Assembly: GCA_004292705.1 (NCBI GenBank)
Contig: RDXA01000388.1
Span: 1 to 11,415, forward strand
Direction of reading: 5' to 3'
From: Sphingomonadales bacterium
GTDB lineage: Bacteria > Pseudomonadota > Alphaproteobacteria > Sphingomonadales > Sphingomonadaceae
DNA length: 11,415 nt
The notes under the pieces were generated by a model, which had not been told where the DNA came from, did not search any database, and saw only the letters and a program-made list of their open reading frames with translations. Positions within the stretch are counted from its first letter, which is position 1. The number at the start of each line of letters is the position of its first letter. The position numbers and the translations under genes are program-made. Shown here piece by piece: positions 1-7,531 of the stretch.

Positions 1-350
1 ACGATGATCCCGCAGCGCGCATAGGTGCTCTTGCCAAGGCAGATCACCAGCACGTCCTCCGGCACACGGAAATACTCGACCGTGCGGGCGAGCGCGAAGG
101 AATTGGGCGGGATGATGCAGACGTCGGTCTCGCGGTCTACGAAGCTGCCGGGATCGAACGCCTTGGGATCGACCACCGAGGAATTGACGTTGGTGAAAAT
201 CTTGAACTCGGGCGCAACCCGGGCGTCATAGCCGTAGGACGAGAGGCCGTAGGAAATCACCCCGTCTCGCCGCTGGGCCTCGACAAAGGGTTCGATCATG
301 CCGTGCTGCTGCGCCTGGGCGCGGATCCATTTGTCGGAGAGAATCGCCAT
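1..350 (-). CDS. dcd: dCTP deaminase, 3' part outside the window
   Basis: Deaminates dCTP to dUTP, feeding dUTPase and thymidylate synthesis in the cytosol. The first 116 codons are visible; the frame is open to the left edge, so roughly the last third is missing (family proteins are about 185-195 residues). The start MAILSDKWIR and the segment GLSSYGYDAR (residues 35-44) are typical of Dcd. The active-site motif GKSTYARCG lies at 106-114; S108 and R112 correspond to Ser111 and Arg115 of the E. coli enzyme. The catalytic glutamate (E138 in E. coli) lies beyond the edge. The ATG at 350 is chosen because it gives the family N-terminus; the ribosome binding site in front is weak. Its promoter should lie in the 351-567 spacer, but I see no convincing -35/-10 pair on this strand. 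Confidence 0.95.
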   Translation of the reverse strand, partial: MAILSDKWIRAQAQQHGMIEPFVEAQRRDGVISYGLSSYGYDARVAPEFKIFTNVNSSVVDPKAFDPGSFVDRETDVCIIPPNSFALARTVEYFRVPEDVLVICLGKSTYARCGII

Positions 351-415
351 GCACGAGGGATTCCCGATGCCACGCACCGGGGCAAGGTCGCGCGGCGACA
401 TATCCCCTTTCGCGG

Positions 416-560
416 TTGACGCAGACGCAGGCTGTTGGCGGTGCGACCTAACAGGATTTGTCACGAGCATCGCCGCCGCAATCTGCTAATTTCCTCTTGC
501 GACCCGAGGGGCTTACCGCCCCCTACTTCATGCCCCTGCCTTGCGGCAGGGGCATTTTTT
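416..560 (+). ncRNA. possible small RNA ending at a strong terminator (5' end unknown)
   Basis: The plus strand between dcd and the nuclease gene ends in a textbook intrinsic terminator although no plus-strand gene lies upstream. Just before it is a second hairpin, GGGGC-TTACC-GCCCC at 507-521, preceded by a pyrimidine-rich stretch TTTCCTCTTGC (490-500). Two hairpins plus a U tract is a common trans-acting sRNA layout. The only -35-like hexamers are TTGACG at 416-421 and TTGTCA at 458-463; neither has a good -10 at the right distance, so the 5' end given here is only the outer limit. It matches no RNA family I recognise. The alternative is that the hairpin merely blocks antisense transcription into the nuclease gene. 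Confidence 0.27.
531..560 (+). terminator. Rho-independent terminator
   Basis: A perfect 10-bp stem, TGCCCCTGCC (531-540) with GGCAGGGGCA (545-554), closes a TTGC loop and is followed directly by six T (555-560). The T run is on the plus strand only. In the minus direction the hairpin is followed by TGAAGTAGG, so it is not a good terminator for the nuclease gene that ends at 568. Confidence 0.75.
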
Positions 561-567
561 CTGGCCA

Positions 568-1272
568 TCAGCCCAGGGCAAATTCGGCCCATACCGGCAG
601 ATGATCGGATGCGGTTGCGGCAAGGGCGCTGCGATGCACACCGCAGCCTGTCATCCGCAGGCGATTGCAATGCATGATCCGGTCGAGACGGCCGACCGGG
701 CGTTGACTGTGAAAGCTTGGCCCGGGATCAAGCACAGTGAAATGCCGGGCGAACTCGCGGAAGGCTCCCGCTTGCGCTCGCCATTCATTGAGGTCGCCCA
801 TCAGCACTGTTGCCCTCTCGGCGCGGGCTGCCTCGGCGAGGGTCGTGATCGCGCGCGCCTGCCGCGTTCGCCACAGTCCCGACAGATCAAGGTGCATGCC
901 GAACACGCTGATGCTCGCCCCGCCGATGCCCAGCGTCGCGCTCACCACCCCGCGCGGTTCAAGGCAGGGGATGTGGATGATGTCGTGGCTCTCGATGGTG
1001 ATGCCCTTCTTCACCAGGATCGCATTGCCGTGCCAGCCCAAGGAGTCACGCTGCACATCGAGCGGCACCGGGACGTAATCGGTATGGCTATGGATGAGCA
1101 GCGACGGCAACGCGCTGACACGCGGGCCGAAGCGGCGATCGGCCTCCTGAAGCGCGACAATGTCGGCATCGATCTCGGTCAACACCTTGAGTATCCGCGC
1201 CGGATCGCGGCGGCGGTCGGTGCCGATCGCCTTTCGGATGTTGTAACTGGCAACCTTGATCCGCTGCACCAT
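568..1272 (-). CDS. endonuclease/exonuclease/phosphatase family protein
   Basis: A 234-residue member of the metal-dependent EEP (DNase I/ExoIII-like) phosphodiesterase fold. All family landmarks are present in order: YNIR (N11), LQEAD (E43), GMHLD (H127), MGDLNEW (D160, N162), RLDRI (D197) and the terminal SDHLPV (D223, H224). The catalytic set therefore looks intact. The substrate cannot be read from sequence; relatives act on DNA, phosphoinositides or other phosphodiesters. No signal peptide or membrane segment is visible, so it is probably cytosolic. The gene starts 8 bp after the putA stop: TAG, then GCAAAGGA, then ATG GTG. The GGA touches the ATG, so the GTG one codon later (1269) may be the real start. 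The close spacing suggests co-transcription and perhaps coupled translation with putA. The frame stays open further upstream inside putA, but that extension is a shadow. Confidence 0.88.
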   Translation of the reverse strand: MVQRIKVASYNIRKAIGTDRRRDPARILKVLTEIDADIVALQEADRRFGPRVSALPSLLIHSHTDYVPVPLDVQRDSLGWHGNAILVKKGITIESHDIIHIPCLEPRGVVSATLGIGGASISVFGMHLDLSGLWRTRQARAITTLAEAARAERATVLMGDLNEWRAQAGAFREFARHFTVLDPGPSFHSQRPVGRLDRIMHCNRLRMTGCGVHRSALAATASDHLPVWAEFALG

Positions 1273-1280
1273 TCCTTTGC

Positions 1281-4200
1281 CTAACCCGCAGCCAGCAGGC
1301 TGGCGTTGCCCCCGGCCGCTGTGGTGTCGATGCACATCACCCGCTCGGTCGCAAAGCGCGCAAGGTAATGCGGGCCACCGGCCTTGGGCCCGGTGCCCGA
1401 CAGGCCCTCGCCGCCGAAGGGCTGGCTCTCCACCACCGCGCCGATCTGGTTGCGGTTGACGTAGAAATTGCCGACGCGCGCGTGGGCTTGCACGAAGCGC
1501 CGGGTTTCGGCGATACGGCTGTGGAGGCCCAGCGTCAGTCCGAAGCCGGTGGCATTGATGTCGTCCACCACCCGCGCCAGCTCGCCCGCCTTGAAGCGCA
1601 CCACATGCAGCACAGGGCCAAAATTTTCGCGTTTGAGAGCGGCGACCGAAGGGATTTCGATGATCGTCGGTGCGACGAAATGCCCCTTTGCAGGGGTCCC
1701 GGGCAGGCGCTCGACAGAAAGACCGCGGGCGATGCACTCGGCAATATGGGTCTCAAGCAGTGCCTGCGCTTCGGCGTCGATGACCGGGCCGACATCGGTG
1801 GCGAGGTCCGACGGATCGCCCACCGTCAGCGCCGCAAACCCGCCTCGGATCATTTCGAGCACACCCTCGGCAATGTCCTCCTGAAGGTACAGCACCCGCA
1901 AGGCCGAACAACGCTGCCCTGCGCTCTGGAAGGCGCTTGCCAGCACATCGCGCACGACCTGCTCGGGCAGCGCCGAACTGTCGACGATCATAGCGTTCTG
2001 CCCGCCGGTTTCGGCGATCAGCGTGGCGATCGGGCCGTCGCGCATCGCCAGCGCGCGGTTGATGGCGCGTGCCGTTTCGGTCGATCCGGTGAAGGCGACG
2101 CCGGCAAGGCGCGGGTCCGCGGTGATCAGCTGGCCGACCTCGCCCGCACCGGGTAGCAGTTGTAACACCTCGGGCGGGATGCCGGCCTCGTGGCACAGCT
2201 TCACCGCGAGTGCGGCGATCAGCGGCGTCTGCTCCGCGGGCTTGGCGATGACGCTGTTCCCAGCCGCCAGCGCGGCCGAAGCCATGCCGATGAAGATCGC
2301 CAGCGGGAAGTTCCACGGGGCGATGGTAGCAAACACCCCTCGCCCATGGAGGGTGAGGCTGTTCTCCTCCCCTGTCGGCCCGGGCAGAATCGTGGGCGCG
2401 CTGAACTGCCGCCGTGCCTCGGCGGCATAGAAGCGCAGGAAGTCCACCGCCTCGCGCAATTCGAGCACGCTATCGAGCAGGGTCTTGCCGGCCTCGCGCT
2501 GGCACAGGCTGAGGAATTCGGCACTGTGTGCCTCGAACAGGTTGGCCGCTTCCTCGAGCAGCAGAGCGCGCGCCTCGCCGCCCAGCGCATCCCAGCCGGG
2601 CTGTATCGCGGCGGCGCGGGTGAAGGCGGTGTCGACATCCTCAGGTGTCGCATCGCTGCGGGTGCCGATAATCTGCGACGGGTCGTGCGGGGTGGTGATC
2701 TGGACCACCCTACCCGCCTGTGTGCCCGGGAAGGTCGGCTCGGCGCTCCACTGGCGGCTTTCGAGGGCCTTCAATTGCTCGAGCAGGGGTCCGCGCACCA
2801 GCGGGTCGCTGAGGTCGAGCCCGGCGCTGTTCTGGCGTGTCCCGAAGATCGCGGCAGGCAACGGGATCGCCGGATTGCGGCGCGGGGACAGAGCGGCCAG
2901 CTCCGCCACCGGATCACCGACCAGCTCCTCCGCAGGAATGTCGGCATCGCCCATGCGATTGACGAAGCTGGTGTTCGCCCCGTTCTCGAGCAGGCGGCGC
3001 ACCAGATAGGCGAGCAACTCCTTGTGCCCGCCCACCGGCGCGTAGATCCTGACCGGCGTGCGCTGGTTGCCCTCTAGCGCATGGAGCGCGTCATAGACCT
3101 CCTCGCCCATGCCGTGGAGGCGCTGGAACTCGAACGGCTTGCCCGCCGCGAGATGCTTGATCGCGCCGATGGTATAGGCGTTGTGGGTAGCGAAGGCCGG
3201 GCGGATCACGTCGGCGTGCTCGAACAGCCGCGCCGCGCAACCGAGGTAGCTGACGTCGGTTGCGACCTTGCGGGTGAAGACGGGGTAATCGGTAAAGCCG
3301 CCGACCTGGGAAAGCTTCACCTCGCTGTCCCAGTACGCGCCCTTGACCAGCCGCACAAACAGCTTGCGGCCGTGCCTGCGGGCGAGCTTGCCCGCCCAGT
3401 CGCACACCCACACGCCCCGCTTCTGATAGGCCTGAATGGCGAGGCCAAAGCCTTCCCACCGGCTGCCGTCGGGGCGGCGGAACAGTTCGTCGTCGGCGAC
3501 CAGTTCCTCGATGATGTCCATGCTGAGTTCGAGCCTTTCGGCTTCCTCGGCATCAATGGTGAAGTGGATGTCTGCATCGCGGGCGCGCACGGCGAGGTCG
3601 CGGATCATCGGTACCATCGCCGCCTTGGCCCCCGCAGCGTTGTAGAAATTATACTTTGGGTGAAGCGCGGACAGCTTGACCGATATGCCGGGCGAGCCTG
3701 CAACCCCCGCGCCCGCCTCGCGCGCCAGCCGTGCCAGCGCGCTTTCGTAGGCCTGCCGGTATTTCTCGGCATCGGCGAAGGTCATCGCTGCTTCGCCGAG
3801 CATGTCGAAAGAGTGCGTGATGCCCCGCGCGCGTTCGGGCGCGGCGCGCTTCAGCGCCTCGTCGATGGTGCGGCCGAACACGAACTGGCCGCCGAGAATC
3901 TTCATCGCCTGACCCGTCGCGGTGCGGATCACCGGTTCGCCCAGCCGGTTCATCGCGCGCTTGAAGGCCGAGCCCAACCCCTTCTGGCGCGCATCGGGCG
4001 GATCCAGCACCTCGCCCGTCAGCATCAGCGAGAAGGTTGCGGCGTTGACGAAGGTTGAGGTGCTTTCCCCCAGATGCTCGCCCCAATCGATCTGGCCGAT
4101 CTTGTCCTTGATCAGCGCATCGGCCGTGGCGGCATCGGGCACGCGCAACAGCGCTTCGGCAAGGCACATCAGGGCAATGCCTTCCTCGGTATCGAGACCA

Positions 4201-4439
4201 TATTGCTGCAGGAAAGCGTCGATCCCACTCGCCTTCTTGCCGCGCGCGCCTTCGATTAGATTGATCGCGAGCCGTGCCGCAGCCTCATGCACCTGCGCAG
4301 CGGGGGTTGCCTGTTCGAGCCGCTCGGCGATGCACGCCTCTTCGTCCTGCCGATAAGCACGGCGCAGGTCGGTGCGGTCGATGCCAGAGACGGCGGCGGG
4401 GGCGGCGGCGGGGGCGGGGGCGGCGGAATAGTCGGCCAT
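1281..4439 (-). CDS. putA: bifunctional proline dehydrogenase / L-glutamate gamma-semialdehyde dehydrogenase
   Basis: Oxidises L-proline to glutamate in two steps: FAD-dependent proline dehydrogenase, passing electrons to the membrane quinone pool, then NAD-dependent P5C dehydrogenase. The 1052 residues comprise an Ala/Pro-rich N-terminus (6-18), an alpha domain (about 20-190), the PRODH barrel (about 200-500) with RLVKGAYWDSE (363-373) and the proline-binding YLVRR (Y478, R481, R482), and an ALDH module from about 560. ALDH landmarks are APWNFP (707-712), FTGST (783-787), catalytic E810 in ETGGQN, catalytic C844 in GQRCSA, and SGTGPKAGG near 1014-1022. There is no N-terminal ribbon-helix-helix domain, so this is the short PutA type, which should not repress its own gene. 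The ATG at 4439 has AGGTG seven bases upstream. The EEP nuclease gene follows by 8 bp. It is divergent from the yciI-like gene. I found no clear promoter. Confidence 0.97.
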   Translation of the reverse strand: MADYSAAPAPAAAPAAVSGIDRTDLRRAYRQDEEACIAERLEQATPAAQVHEAAARLAINLIEGARGKKASGIDAFLQQYGLDTEEGIALMCLAEALLRVPDAATADALIKDKIGQIDWGEHLGESTSTFVNAATFSLMLTGEVLDPPDARQKGLGSAFKRAMNRLGEPVIRTATGQAMKILGGQFVFGRTIDEALKRAAPERARGITHSFDMLGEAAMTFADAEKYRQAYESALARLAREAGAGVAGSPGISVKLSALHPKYNFYNAAGAKAAMVPMIRDLAVRARDADIHFTIDAEEAERLELSMDIIEELVADDELFRRPDGSRWEGFGLAIQAYQKRGVWVCDWAGKLARRHGRKLFVRLVKGAYWDSEVKLSQVGGFTDYPVFTRKVATDVSYLGCAARLFEHADVIRPAFATHNAYTIGAIKHLAAGKPFEFQRLHGMGEEVYDALHALEGNQRTPVRIYAPVGGHKELLAYLVRRLLENGANTSFVNRMGDADIPAEELVGDPVAELAALSPRRNPAIPLPAAIFGTRQNSAGLDLSDPLVRGPLLEQLKALESRQWSAEPTFPGTQAGRVVQITTPHDPSQIIGTRSDATPEDVDTAFTRAAAIQPGWDALGGEARALLLEEAANLFEAHSAEFLSLCQREAGKTLLDSVLELREAVDFLRFYAAEARRQFSAPTILPGPTGEENSLTLHGRGVFATIAPWNFPLAIFIGMASAALAAGNSVIAKPAEQTPLIAALAVKLCHEAGIPPEVLQLLPGAGEVGQLITADPRLAGVAFTGSTETARAINRALAMRDGPIATLIAETGGQNAMIVDSSALPEQVVRDVLASAFQSAGQRCSALRVLYLQEDIAEGVLEMIRGGFAALTVGDPSDLATDVGPVIDAEAQALLETHIAECIARGLSVERLPGTPAKGHFVAPTIIEIPSVAALKRENFGPVLHVVRFKAGELARVVDDINATGFGLTLGLHSRIAETRRFVQAHARVGNFYVNRNQIGAVVESQPFGGEGLSGTGPKAGGPHYLARFATERVMCIDTTAAGGNASLLAAG
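4391..4426. repeat. G-rich tract encoding the Ala/Pro run of PutA
   Basis: On the plus strand GG and GGGGG blocks alternate with single C bases (three G5 runs and several GG pairs). The complementary minus strand is the coding strand and reads Ala and Pro codons for PutA residues 6-17. The G-rich strand is the template and could form a G-quadruplex; the near-repetitive GCC units are prone to slippage in units of three, which would only change tract length and not frame. Confidence 0.55.
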
Positions 4440-4531
4440 CTGGTTTCACCTGAAACGATTCGCGGGGGAATGCCCGGCCCTCTGAACCTGCCAAGGCTGC
4501 GCTTCAAGCGCGGTCTTTGCAACGCCTCTCC

Positions 4532-4560
4532 TTGATCGCGCGGCGGGGTAGGGTTAGCCT
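4532..4560 (+). promoter_or_regulatory. putative promoter of the YciI-like gene
   Basis: TTGATC at 4532-4537 and TAGCCT at 4555-4560 are separated by 17 bp. A start near 4567 would leave a leader of about 23 bases before the ATG at 4590. The hexamers are imperfect, as is usual in GC-rich alphaproteobacteria, so this is a weak call. Confidence 0.3.
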
Positions 4561-4589
4561 GCCCGGCAACCAACAGGGGCCTCTCGATC

Positions 4590-4877
4590 ATGCGCATGTT
4601 CTGTTTTCACTGCCGCGACGGCGAAGACGGCGGGCGGCTGCGCGCGGTCCACCGGCCCGCGCACCTCGAATTCATCCACGCCAATGCCGAACACTTCGTG
4701 ATCGTCGGGCCGTTGAAGCGCGCCGACGGGTTGATCATCGGCTCGCTGCTGATCGTCAAGGCCGAGGATGAAGCGGCCGCCCGCGCGATCCTCGCCGACG
4801 ATCCTTACCTTACCGGCGGGGTGTGGCAGCTGATCCGGGTCGACGAATTCTCGCCGCTGCTGGGGGACTGGGCCTAG
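4590..4877 (+). CDS. YciI family protein
   Basis: A 95-residue ferredoxin-like alpha/beta protein of the YciI/YCII type. Visible family features are the N-terminal strand MRMFCFHCRD, the conserved histidine in RPAHLEF (H25) and the Asp-Pro motif ADDPY (D70, D71, P72) that together form the usual His/Asp pocket, then GG followed by a last strand. Members are small stand-alone enzymes or binding proteins whose reactions are mostly unknown; one relative dehalogenates muconolactones, but nothing here points to a substrate. The ATG at 4590 has AGGGG about ten bases upstream. It is transcribed divergently from putA with a 150-bp gap. Its stop lies only 6 bp from the stop of the convergent DUF475 gene, leaving no room for a terminator between them. 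Confidence 0.85.
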   Translation: MRMFCFHCRDGEDGGRLRAVHRPAHLEFIHANAEHFVIVGPLKRADGLIIGSLLIVKAEDEAAARAILADDPYLTGGVWQLIRVDEFSPLLGDWA

Positions 4878-4883
4878 CGCGCC

Positions 4884-5936
4884 TCACGCCAGTGCATCTT
4901 CCGGGTGCTCGCTCCGGTGCACACGGTTCCAGCGCACCGACGACCAGAAGGCAAGCCCGATCAGCACCGCGCCGATGACCCCGGTGATCACTTCGGGGAT
5001 GTGCACGATTGTGTTCAGATACATGATCACCGCCAGCGCGATTATCGCATAAAAGGCCCCGTGTTCGAGATAGCGATATTCGCTCATCGTTCCCTTGTTG
5101 ACGAGGAAGATCGTCATCGACCGCACGAACATTGCCCCGATGCCGAGGCCGATGGCGATGATGATGAGGTTGTTGGTGAGCGCAAAAGCCCCGATCACCC
5201 CATCGAAGCTGAAGCTTGCATCGAGCACTTCGAGATACAGGAACGCGCCGAAGCCCGCCTTGGCGACATCGCCTGTGGTGGGCGTGGGCGGTTCGAGCAG
5301 GTGGTTGACGATCTCGACTGCGAGATAGGTCAGCAACCCGCCAATGGCGGCAATCACGAAGGTCAGCGCCTCCTCGTCGGGCAGCATCGCCGATACCGCC
5401 CAGGTCCCCGCCAGAACGAGGCCGATCGCCACAGCCTCGATATCCGCGACCTTGGCGAGCGGGCGCTCAATCGCCTCGATCCAGTTCACTTCCTTGTCCG
5501 CATCGAAGAAGTACTTGAGGCCGACCATCCCGAGGAACGCGCCGCCAAAGCCCATCAACCCGACATGCGCCTCGCTGACGATGCGCTGATATTCGGCTGG
5601 CTCGTTCAATGCGAGACGCATCGCCTCGACAGGGCCGAGGCTGGCGGCCACCATCACGATCACCAGCGGAAAGACGATCCGCATTCCGAACACGGCGATG
5701 GCGATCCCCCATGTCAGGAAACGCTGCTGCCAGATCGGATCCATATCCTTGAGGATCGAGGCGTTGACCGCGGCGTTGTCGAAGGACAGCGACACTTCGA
5801 GAATGGCGAGCACGGCACAGATCCACAGGATCGACAGCACGCCATCGACCGTCCCGGTCAGCTCCCAGCCGTACCACCCGCCAAGGCCGAGGCACACCAC
5901 AGTAAACAGCAAAGATCCGCCGAAATGCTTGAACAT
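4884..5936 (-). CDS. DUF475 / TerC-like integral membrane protein
   Basis: A 350-residue polytopic inner-membrane protein with about eight to nine hydrophobic segments. It carries two copies of the TerC-superfamily acidic motif: LEVSLSFDNAAVNA at 46-59 and EVLDASFSFDGVIGA at 236-250, matching an inverted-repeat membrane fold. TerC-like proteins are linked to metal ion handling (tellurite resistance, Mn export), but DUF475 members lack a proven substrate; an ion transport role is inference. The ATG at 5936 has AGGA seven bases upstream. The marC-family gene lies 53 bp upstream on the same strand, so the two may be co-transcribed. The C-terminus (about 334-350) is hydrophilic and probably cytoplasmic. 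Confidence 0.88.
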   Translation of the reverse strand: MFKHFGGSLLFTVVCLGLGGWYGWELTGTVDGVLSILWICAVLAILEVSLSFDNAAVNASILKDMDPIWQQRFLTWGIAIAVFGMRIVFPLVIVMVAASLGPVEAMRLALNEPAEYQRIVSEAHVGLMGFGGAFLGMVGLKYFFDADKEVNWIEAIERPLAKVADIEAVAIGLVLAGTWAVSAMLPDEEALTFVIAAIGGLLTYLAVEIVNHLLEPPTPTTGDVAKAGFGAFLYLEVLDASFSFDGVIGAFALTNNLIIIAIGLGIGAMFVRSMTIFLVNKGTMSEYRYLEHGAFYAIIALAVIMYLNTIVHIPEVITGVIGAVLIGLAFWSSVRWNRVHRSEHPEDALA

Positions 5937-5989
5937 CGAATTTCCTGTCTGAAGACTTGCGCGCTCATAGTGCGGCGCGGGGTTTCAGG

Positions 5990-6619
5990 CTAGAGCCCGA
6001 AGCTGCCCTTCAGCCCGTCGATCACATATTGTGCCGCCAGCGCGGACAGCAACACTCCGAGAAGCCGGGTGATGACCGCTTCGACCTTGTCGCCCAGCAG
6101 CCGGATCAGCGGCCCCGCCGCCACGAGCGCCGCCGCAGTGATCGCCAGCACGGCAGCCAGCGCGGCCAGCACCTCAAGCATTTCCGGCCAGCCTTCAGCC
6201 TCGTTCATCAGCAGCATGATCGCCGCAATCGCGCCCGGCCCGGCCAGCATGGGCATGGCCATCGGGAACACCGAAACATCCTCGATTTCGGGCGTGGCGG
6301 CGATCTTTTCCGCGCGGCTTTCACGGCGCTGGGTACGCTTTTCGAACACCATGTCGAAGGCGATGAAGAACAGCATCAGTCCGCCCGCGATCCGGAACGA
6401 GTTGAGTTCGATGTGGAGCGCGCTGAGCAGTTCCTGCCCGAACAGCGCAAAGATCAGCAGGATGACCGAGGCAATCCCCGTTGCCCGCAAGGCCATGCTG
6501 CGCGCTTGCTGCGCGCTCGCGCCCTTGGTCAGCCCGGCATAGATCGGCGCGCACCCCGGCGGGTCGATCACCACGAACAGGGTGACGAAGGCAGAAAGGA
6601 AGAGTTCGGTCAGCACCAT
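5990..6619 (-). CDS. MarC family (UPF0056) membrane protein
   Basis: A 209-residue inner-membrane protein with six predicted hydrophobic segments. Family signatures are the N-terminal VVIDPPGCAPIY (17-28; most relatives have DPpGn.P here) and FPMAMPMLAGPGAI (118-131) opening the second half. E. coli MarC was once thought to act in multiple antibiotic resistance, but that link was not upheld; the family function is unknown and resembles small-molecule exporters in topology. The basic loop KRTQRRESRAEK (94-105) between the halves is probably cytoplasmic. The ATG at 6619 has no strong Shine-Dalgarno sequence (AAAGCGAAAAC precedes it). It lies 36 bp after the lipoprotein gene and 53 bp before the DUF475 gene on the same strand, suggesting one transcript. 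Confidence 0.9.
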   Translation of the reverse strand: MVLTELFLSAFVTLFVVIDPPGCAPIYAGLTKGASAQQARSMALRATGIASVILLIFALFGQELLSALHIELNSFRIAGGLMLFFIAFDMVFEKRTQRRESRAEKIAATPEIEDVSVFPMAMPMLAGPGAIAAIMLLMNEAEGWPEMLEVLAALAAVLAITAAALVAAGPLIRLLGDKVEAVITRLLGVLLSALAAQYVIDGLKGSFGL

Positions 6620-6655
6620 GTTTTCGCTTTGGCGGCGGGTTCGCGCCCCCTCACA

Positions 6656-7429
6656 TCAATCGCCGGTTGGCACAAGGCTTTGTTCGATCGCGGTCACCCA
6701 GCGGCCCAGATAGAAGTAATCGGCGGCGGCATAGCGAGTCCCGTCGGCCCGATGTTCCCAGCGCCAGCGCAGCGTGCCATCGCGCGACAGGCGAGCATCG
6801 GCCTTGCCTGCCTCTCCCACCGGAATGGCGGGCGGCGGTGGAATACCGGCCTGCCCACGCGGGCAACTGGCGACAAGGCCCTGCACGGCGTCGATCTCCG
6901 TGACGACGATATCGCCCTCCGCCACCGCCTTGCGCGGCGGCGGCTGGGGCACATCATCGCCGCCGACGTCGAAGACATAGCGGTAATCGCCCGTCGGCTG
7001 GCGTTCCCAGACGGTGACGAAATTGCCGACCTTGCTCTCCGGATCGCGATAGCGTCCCTGGCTCACCGCCAAGGCGCCATCGCAGCTCATGACCACGACG
7101 CGCGGCTGCCACTGCACTGCGGCGGGCGGATCGGTCTGGGTGGCGAGCCACGGCTCGATCAGGAAAGGTCCGTTTCCGCCATGCAGCAACGCGCCAGGGG
7201 CAGCAAACTGGCGGAACGCCGTCCACTGACCCTGTTCGCGCGCCGCGCGCGAGAAAGCGAGTTCGGCGGCAACGATGGTGCTCGGCTGCGCGGCTCCGGG
7301 GGCCGTGGCGAGTGCACGGTTGATCATCGCCATCTGGCGTTTGTTCGGCTTGGGCGGCCCACCTCCTCCGGAACAGGCAGGAAGCGCGAGCGCGAGAGTG
7401 AGGGTGACGAGGCTGGCAACGACCCGCAT
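6656..7429 (-). CDS. predicted lipoprotein with NTF2/DUF4440-like domain
   Basis: A 257-residue exported protein. The start is set at the ATG at 7429, which has GGAG seven bases upstream (GGAGATAAAG) and gives a clean lipoprotein signal: basic start, hydrophobic core, and lipobox LPAC at 16-19 with C19 the lipid-attachment site. The frame is open 28 codons further up, but that extension is hydrophilic and covers an intergenic repeat. After a Gly/Pro linker, the segment AAELAFSRAAREQGQWTAFR (54-73) and the following strands look like the start of an NTF2/SnoaL (DUF4440) fold; two domain-like halves are separated by PQPPPRK (161-167) and a Pro run (197-200). Function unknown; probably periplasmic and membrane-anchored. 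It is common in sphingomonads as far as I recall. Confidence 0.75.
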   Translation of the reverse strand: MRVVASLVTLTLALALPACSGGGGPPKPNKRQMAMINRALATAPGAAQPSTIVAAELAFSRAAREQGQWTAFRQFAAPGALLHGGNGPFLIEPWLATQTDPPAAVQWQPRVVVMSCDGALAVSQGRYRDPESKVGNFVTVWERQPTGDYRYVFDVGGDDVPQPPPRKAVAEGDIVVTEIDAVQGLVASCPRGQAGIPPPPAIPVGEAGKADARLSRDGTLRWRWEHRADGTRYAAADYFYLGRWVTAIEQSLVPTGD

Positions 7430-7502
7430 CTTTATCTCCGTTGGGGCTGCGCGTTTCGGAGCCCTGTTCTTCATCTTGCCGCCAAACGTGAAGGAAGTGC
7501 AG

Positions 7503-7529
7503 CCCTGCGACAAGCTCCGCTCGAACGGG
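7503..7529. repeat. sphingomonad-type short interspersed palindromic repeat
   Basis: The plus-strand text CTGCGACAAGCTC followed by GAACGGG is a variant of a very common short repeat of sphingomonad intergenic regions, the one that translates as FDKLRxNG (here CDKLRSNGS). On the minus strand it contains the stem CGAGC-GGA-GCTTG (one G-U pair) and flanking CCC/GGG. It begins 2-3 bases after the folD stop, so it sits at the 3' end of the folD transcript and may act in termination or end protection. Confidence 0.55.
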
Positions 7530-7531
7530 TC

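Noticed and set aside
1273..1737. N-terminal extension of the EEP-family protein into putA
   Set aside because: The extension is an out-of-frame shadow of the PutA ALDH domain; the family N-terminus (IKVASYNIR) begins right at 1272.
7430..7513. 28-codon extension of the lipoprotein gene
   Set aside because: The ATG at 7429 has a good ribosome binding site and a perfect lipoprotein signal directly after it; the extension covers a dispersed repeat.
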